A stretch of 64,000 nt of DNA from Novosphingobium sp. B1 (GTDB lineage: Bacteria; Pseudomonadota; Alphaproteobacteria; Sphingomonadales; Sphingomonadaceae), in assembly GCF_900176395.1 (NCBI RefSeq), contig NZ_FWXL01000001.1:124001-188000 (forward strand), given 5' to 3'. The notes beneath the pieces were generated by a model. The model was not told where the DNA came from and made no database searches. It was given only the letters and a program-made list of their open reading frames with translations. This document shows, in pieces, positions 59,791 through 64,000 of this stretch. The position numbers and the translations under genes were made by a program. Within the stretch, counting starts at the first letter, position 1. Every line of letters starts with the position of its first letter.

Positions 59791-60249
59791 TCAGGACGGA
59801 ACTACTTGCTTTGCTGGCTTTGTCATGGCCTTCTTCAGGCTTTGACAAAGCTGGCGAGATTTTTCCGCGACTTGGCCCAGTTGCTCACAAGTCAAAAGAC
59901 GGGCAACTGGCGCGAGCCAGTCGGATTGGCGGACATTGATAAATGCCGCAATTGGCTTTGTGCCATCCATCAGAACAGTCAAAGCTCCATGAACGATATC
60001 GTTACGAATGACGATCAATCGTTCCGCATCATCGAGGGCTGCGTGCAGGAGTTTTCGTTGTTCCTTCGAGAAAACAGAACTTGCAGGCACATCGCGTAAG
60101 CGATTTATCCGTTGTGATATAAGCTCGTTCTCGTAACCTTTCGCAAGCACATCAGCTATTTGACCTAGCGCCTGTTCAAGTTCGACAAAGGCGTTGATGC
60201 ATTTGCTCCGCTCGAGGTGAAGTTTAAGGTCGAAGGATAAGGCGTTCAT
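59791..60249 (-). CDS. Hypothetical protein with HEPN-like motif
   Basis: A 152-residue all-helical protein. LIVIRNDIVHGAL contains the Rx4H pattern (RNDIVH) of HEPN domains. ATG 60249 is preferred over upstream codons. Less GC-biased than its core neighbours (for example ATTTTTCCGCGAC, GATAAATGCC on the plus strand), so possibly acquired. No partner nucleotidyltransferase is adjacent. Function unknown; RNase activity is only a possibility. Confidence 0.65.
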   Translation of the reverse strand: MNALSFDLKLHLERSKCINAFVELEQALGQIADVLAKGYENELISQRINRLRDVPASSVFSKEQRKLLHAALDDAERLIVIRNDIVHGALTVLMDGTKPIAAFINVRQSDWLAPVARLLTCEQLGQVAEKSRQLCQSLKKAMTKPAKQVVPS

Positions 60250-60272
60250 GCTGTGATCGTGCCGTTTAGTTC

Positions 60273-60767
60273 TCAACTATTCGTAAACGGAACAAGCGCC
60301 TCGAGCTTTGGTAGGGGCGGGGCGGCCGGAGACGGTGCGCCCCGTTTTGCCATGAACCAGTGGCGGACGATTTCTGCCTGTTGTTCGATGCCGTAGCGGT
60401 CGAACGGCTGACCTTCGCGATAGGTGTAGGAATAGCGGCAGAAGGGGTGACGCATCAAAGGTAGCCACCAGCGGCCCCGTTGCTGGCTCTGCCAGACGTG
60501 AACCATTTCGTGCACGAACAACCCTTGGGCGCCGAGTGACGCCCTGCCGAAGTCTTCGCAGTAATCGGGACCGTGCGGCGTGAAATGGATGTGGCCCATG
60601 GGGGCCATCACGGTCGCGGCTGGCTGAAACGGAAACCACTTGCGCCTGCGGATGCGCACCAACGACAGGTCGATGGCAGTTCCGAAAACATCGAGCGCAA
60701 GTGCACGCTCCGCAGCGGTGAGGGAGCGCTCGCCACCGGGGGCGCAGCGCTCCGTCATCATCTTCAC
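60273..60767 (-). CDS. Zincin-like hypothetical (vgr-related) protein
   Basis: A 164-residue protein with GLFVHEMVHVWQSQQ, an HExxH zinc motif, and FGTAIDLSLVRIRRRKW upstream. Sphingomonads often carry this as a vgr-related protein; biochemical role unknown. GTG 60767 overlaps the copper-chaperone stop (GTGA); ATG 60761 and 60758 are alternatives. Confidence 0.78.
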   Translation of the reverse strand: MKMMTERCAPGGERSLTAAERALALDVFGTAIDLSLVRIRRRKWFPFQPAATVMAPMGHIHFTPHGPDYCEDFGRASLGAQGLFVHEMVHVWQSQQRGRWWLPLMRHPFCRYSYTYREGQPFDRYGIEQQAEIVRHWFMAKRGAPSPAAPPLPKLEALVPFTNS

Positions 60768-61303
60768 ATCTTGCTCATGTCGTGGCCGCTCATGTCATGG
60801 TCGGCCATCCCGCTTCCCGCGAGCGTTTCGACGCGTGCGGGAACGCTGACCTTGTCGCCGTTGTCGAGCGTTACGGTGAGTTCGCTGTTCGTGCCCGCTT
60901 TCAGAGTGTCTTCAACGTCGAACAGCATGACATGCATGCCGCCCGGCTTGAATTGTACGCTCTTGCCAGCCTCGAGCGGCACGTCCTTGACCTGCTGCAT
61001 CTTCGACACGCCGCCAGTGGTGACGGTTTCGTGCATTTCTGCCCGGCCCGTCCCTTCGACATAGACAGAGACGAGCTTGCGCGGAGCGCCGCTGCCCTGA
61101 GAGACCGTGAAGTAGGCGGCGCCCGGGCTTCCCGGCACTGCAGGCAGGCGTATCATGGCATCGGTGACGACGACGCCGGGCGCACTTTCGGGACCGCTGA
61201 CTGCAGCCTCGCTTGCCTGGCCCGTAGGTTCTGCCGCCTTTTGCCCGCAGGCAGAGACGGTGAACGCGAGAGCGGAAAGTCCAATGATTGCAAGCGTGCG
61301 CAT
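60764..61303 (-). CDS. PCu(A)C periplasmic copper chaperone
   Basis: A 179-residue lipoprotein: signal IIGLSALAFTVSAC, Cys19 acylated. The copper site H-M...M...H-M is seen as RAEMHETVTTGGVSKMQQV and PGGMHVMLFDV. The His/Met-rich C-terminus MADHDMSGHDMSKM is a further copper-binding tail. Delivers Cu(I) to cytochrome oxidase. Confidence 0.92.
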   Translation of the reverse strand: MRTLAIIGLSALAFTVSACGQKAAEPTGQASEAAVSGPESAPGVVVTDAMIRLPAVPGSPGAAYFTVSQGSGAPRKLVSVYVEGTGRAEMHETVTTGGVSKMQQVKDVPLEAGKSVQFKPGGMHVMLFDVEDTLKAGTNSELTVTLDNGDKVSVPARVETLAGSGMADHDMSGHDMSKM

Positions 61304-61354
61304 GAAAGGCGACTCCTGATGCCAGTATGGGTCAGGACCTAAGCGCGAGGAGGC

Positions 61355-61382
61355 CTTGTGCCAAGAAGAAGCGCACCTATAT
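61355..61382 (+). promoter_or_regulatory. Sigma-32 (RpoH) promoter of dnaK
   Basis: CTTG (61355-61358), a 17-base spacer and CCTATAT (61376-61382) match the alphaproteobacterial RpoH consensus CTTG-N17/18-CYTATNT exactly. About 90 bases before the dnaK ATG. Confidence 0.75.
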
Positions 61383-61471
61383 CGCCCTCAATCGAGCCGC
61401 ACATGGCGGTCTGCCCGGCAGGGGGATCGCTTTCCCACGCGGTGTCTTGATTGGAAGGAACTGGGGAACTC

Positions 61472-63379
61472 ATGGCTAAAGTTATCGGCATCGACCTTGG
61501 CACGACCAACAGCTGCGTTGCTGTGATGGACGGGGGCACGCCCAAGGTCATTGAAAACTCGGAGGGTGCGCGCACCACGCCGTCGATCGTCGCATTCACC
61601 AAGGATGGTGAACGCCTGATCGGCCAGCCGGCCAAGCGCCAGGCTGTCACCAACCCGGACAACACGATTTTTGCGGTCAAGCGCCTGATCGGCCGCCGCT
61701 TTGACGATCCGCTGACCCAGAAGGACACGGAACTCGTCCCTTACACGATCACCAAGGGCAAGAATGGCGATGCCTGGGTCAAGGCCGGTGGCCAGGACTA
61801 CAGCCCGTCGCAGATTTCCGCCTTCACCCTGCAGAAGATGAAGGAAACCGCCGAGGCCTATCTCGGCGAGACTGTGACGCAGGCCGTGATCACCGTGCCG
61901 GCCTACTTCAACGACGCGCAGCGCCAGGCGACCAAGGACGCCGGTCAGATCGCGGGTCTTGAAGTGCTGCGCATCATCAATGAGCCGACCGCAGCAGCGC
62001 TGGCCTATGGCCTCGACAAGCAGGACGGCAAGACGATCGCGGTCTATGACCTTGGCGGCGGCACCTTCGACATCTCCGTGCTGGAAATCGGCGACGGCGT
62101 GTTCGAGGTGAAGTCGACCAACGGTGACACCTTCCTTGGTGGCGAAGACTTCGACACTGTCGTGGTCGAGTACCTGGCCGACAAGTTCAAGGCCAAGGAA
62201 AACATGGACCTGCGCGGCGACAAGCTTGCCCTGCAGCGCCTCAAGGAAGCTGCAGAGAAGGCCAAGATCGAGCTGTCGTCTGCCCAGACGACCGAGATCA
62301 ACCTGCCGTTCATCACCGCCCGCATGGAAGGTGGTTCGACCACCCCGCTCCATCTGGTGGAGACGATTACGCGCGCCGATCTCGAAAAGCTGGTTGCAGG
62401 CTTGATCCAGCGCACGCTCGATCCTTGCAAGAAGGCACTGGCTGACGCCGGACTTTCGGCCAAGGATATCGACGACGTCGTGCTCGTTGGCGGCATGACC
62501 CGCATGCCCAAGGTCCGCGAAGTCGTGAAGGACTTCTTCGGCAAGGACCCGCACACCGGCGTGAATCCGGACGAAGTCGTTGCCATGGGTGCGGCGATCC
62601 AGGCCGGCGTTCTGCAGGGCGACGTCAAGGACGTGCTGCTTCTCGACGTGACCCCGCTTTCGCTGGGTATCGAGACGCTGGGCGGCATCATGACCAAGAT
62701 GATCGACCGCAACACCACGATCCCGACCAAGAAGAGCCAGGTCTATTCGACTGCCGAGGACAATCAGCAGGCGGTGACGATCCGGGTCTTCCAGGGCGAG
62801 CGCGAAATGGCGCAGGACAACAAGCTCCTCGGCCAGTTCGACCTCGTCGGCATTCCGCCCGCACGGCGCGGTGTGCCGCAGATCGAGGTGACGTTCGACA
62901 TCGACGCCAACGGCATCGTGAACGTGAGCGCGAAGGACAAGGGCACCGGCAAGGAACAGCAGATCCGTATTCAGGCATCTGGTGGTCTTTCGGACGCGGA
63001 CATCGACCAGATGGTTCGCGATGCCGAGAAGTTTGCCGAAGAGGACAAGAAGCGTCGTGCCGAGGCGGAAGCCAAGAACAACGCCGAAAGCCTCATCCAC
63101 GCGACCGAGCGCCAGCTTGAGGAAAATGGCGACAAGATCGACGCATCGTTGAAGGCCGAGATCGAAGCCGCCATTGCCGAAGCCAAGACGGCTGTCGAAG
63201 GCGGCAACCCGGACGACATGACTGCCAAGACCCAGGCCCTGACCGAAAAGGCCATGAAGATGGGCCAGGCGATCTACGAGAAGGAGCAGGCTGCTGCTTC
63301 GTCGCCGGGCGCAGAAGCGCCGAAGGCCGATGACGATGTGGTCGATGCCGAGTTCTCGGAAGTCGACGACAACAAGTGA
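61472..63379 (+). CDS. dnaK: Chaperone protein DnaK
   Basis: A 635-residue Hsp70: [18 protein letters not shown] phosphate loop, [32 protein letters not shown], linker [16 protein letters not shown], substrate domain, and C-terminal tail [18 protein letters not shown] 61472 is preferred over an in-frame 61451 start. Preceded by an RpoH promoter and followed by dnaJ. Confidence 0.98.
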   Translation: MAKVIGIDLGTTNSCVAVMDGGTPKVIENSEGARTTPSIVAFTKDGERLIGQPAKRQAVTNPDNTIFAVKRLIGRRFDDPLTQKDTELVPYTITKGKNGDAWVKAGGQDYSPSQISAFTLQKMKETAEAYLGETVTQAVITVPAYFNDAQRQATKDAGQIAGLEVLRIINEPTAAALAYGLDKQDGKTIAVYDLGGGTFDISVLEIGDGVFEVKSTNGDTFLGGEDFDTVVVEYLADKFKAKENMDLRGDKLALQRLKEAAEKAKIELSSAQTTEINLPFITARMEGGSTTPLHLVETITRADLEKLVAGLIQRTLDPCKKALADAGLSAKDIDDVVLVGGMTRMPKVREVVKDFFGKDPHTGVNPDEVVAMGAAIQAGVLQGDVKDVLLLDVTPLSLGIETLGGIMTKMIDRNTTIPTKKSQVYSTAEDNQQAVTIRVFQGEREMAQDNKLLGQFDLVGIPPARRGVPQIEVTFDIDANGIVNVSAKDKGTGKEQQIRIQASGGLSDADIDQMVRDAEKFAEEDKKRRAEAEAKNNAESLIHATERQLEENGDKIDASLKAEIEAAIAEAKTAVEGGNPDDMTAKTQALTEKAMKMGQAIYEKEQAAASSPGAEAPKADDDVVDAEFSEVDDNK

Positions 63380-63397
63380 TGTTGCGATGAAACCGGC

Positions 63398-63440
63398 CCG
63401 CCGCTTGCGTGAATGCGCTGGCGGCGGGTCTTCGCGTTAG
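63398..63440 (+). terminator. Hairpin between dnaK and dnaJ
   Basis: CCCGCCGC (about 63399-63406) pairs with GCGGCGGG around an inner TTGCG/TGCGC stem, then TCTTCG. Weak U-tract, so partial termination or mRNA processing is more likely than a full stop. Confidence 0.45.
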
Positions 63441-63449
63441 GGAAGCGCA

Positions 63450-64000
63450 ATGTCGGTCGAGATCGATTTCTACGAGTTGCTCGAAGTGGAGCGGACTGCG
63501 GACGAGAAGGTCCTCAAGTCTGCATACCGAAAACTGGCCATGAAGTTCCATCCGGATAAGAATCCGGGTTGTGCGGAGAGCGAGGCCAAGTTCAAGCAGA
63601 TCAACGAGGCATACGCCTGCCTGTCCGATCCGCAGAAGCGTGCGGCCTATGATCGCTATGGCCATGCTGCATTCCAGCAAGGTGCAGGCGGTGGCCAGGG
63701 CGGCTTTGGTGGCGGGGATTTCGGCGATATCGGTGATATCTTCGAGACCATCTTCGGCGGGGCATTCGGCGGTGGTGGCCGGCAACAGGCACGGCGCGGG
63801 GCAGACTTGCGCTACGATCTCGAGATCAGCCTGGAAGATGCCTTCCACGGCAAGGACACCGAGATCGCGGTAGAGGTCTCCCAGAAGTGCGATCCCTGCG
63901 GCGGTTCGGGCGCGACGCCCGGCACTTCGGCGCGGCGCTGCAACCTGTGCGGCGGGCATGGCAAGGTGCGGGCGCAGCAGGGCTTCTTCATGGTGGAGCG
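63450..64000 (+). CDS. dnaJ: Chaperone protein DnaJ (3' partial)
   Basis: The window ends inside the gene after about 183 residues. J domain with HPD (34-36, KFHPDKN), Gly/Phe-rich linker (about 75-112, [19 protein letters not shown]), then the zinc-binding repeats CDPCGGSG and CNLCGGHG. Stimulates DnaK ATPase. ATG 63450 follows AGGGAAGC, 70 bases after dnaK. Confidence 0.97.
   Translation, partial: MSVEIDFYELLEVERTADEKVLKSAYRKLAMKFHPDKNPGCAESEAKFKQINEAYACLSDPQKRAAYDRYGHAAFQQGAGGGQGGFGGGDFGDIGDIFETIFGGAFGGGGRQQARRGADLRYDLEISLEDAFHGKDTEIAVEVSQKCDPCGGSGATPGTSARRCNLCGGHGKVRAQQGFFMVE

Noticed and set aside
1-64000. CRISPR arrays, rRNA genes, intact insertion sequences
   Set aside because: No regularly spaced repeats, no rRNA signatures and no transposase frames were seen on either strand.

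Overview
The window reads as an alphaproteobacterial chromosome of the order Sphingomonadales, most likely Novosphingobium or a close relative. This rests on high GC throughout, a core gene order (yajC-secD-secF; rph-rdgB-hemW-xerC; hrcA-grpE; dnaK-dnaJ) and sphingomonad plasmid-type F-like transfer genes. The genus is an inference, not a computed assignment.

Bases 1-13736 carry two catabolic or efflux clusters. First is a co-directional, mostly overlapping CoA operon: a DUF35 protein, two acyl-CoA dehydrogenases, an acyl-CoA synthetase, a Baeyer-Villiger type monooxygenase and an alpha/beta hydrolase, followed by a Nudix hydrolase. Its logic is ketone to ester or lactone, then hydroxy acid, then acyl-CoA, then dehydrogenation. 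Second is a MarR regulator divergent from alpha/beta hydrolase, thioesterase, NodT-type outer membrane factor, EmrA-like adaptor and EmrB-like pump genes. A perfect inverted repeat lies between the two directions.

Bases ~14.1-42.2 kb are an integrated conjugative element, now decayed, that abuts an intact tRNA-Pro(GGG). It has a plasmid-style leading region (ParB-like, HU, ArdC, DUF2493, SSB) with unusual long GC-rich leaders. It also has an SOS-type S24 repressor module, a defence island, and a minus-strand F-type secretion operon (traA-L-E-K-B-V-C/F-H-G). Three junctions show that large blocks were deleted: TraD is fused to TraI, TraC is fused to TraF, and TraB runs out of frame into a DsbC tail. 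The relaxase, coupling-protein ATPase and TraC motor are all missing, so the element should not be self-transmissible. No integrase is seen, only an AlpA-like factor.

The defence island (25.9-31.6 kb) holds a CBASS operon: a SMODS-type CD-NTase with AGS-C sensor and a 4-TM S-4TM effector. Divergent to it is an HTH/ImmA-like pair that fits the CapH/CapP regulators, and two matching palindromic operators lie in the shared promoter region. Upstream are a 47-residue Lys/Ala-rich protein and a decayed DUF3892 gene. Downstream is an AT-richer cassette of four unrecognised or DUF genes (30079-31570), which is the best candidate here for an undescribed system.

Bases 42.2-64 kb are core chromosome: Sec translocase genes, a glycosyltransferase and XRE regulator, a DUF6456 protein, a Tat-exported DUF885 peptidase, Uup, a PepSY/OmpR/histidine-kinase operon, xerC-hemW-rdgB-rph, hrcA-grpE, a glycine-zipper lipoprotein, a PCu(A)C copper chaperone, and dnaK-dnaJ preceded by a good alphaproteobacterial sigma-32 promoter.
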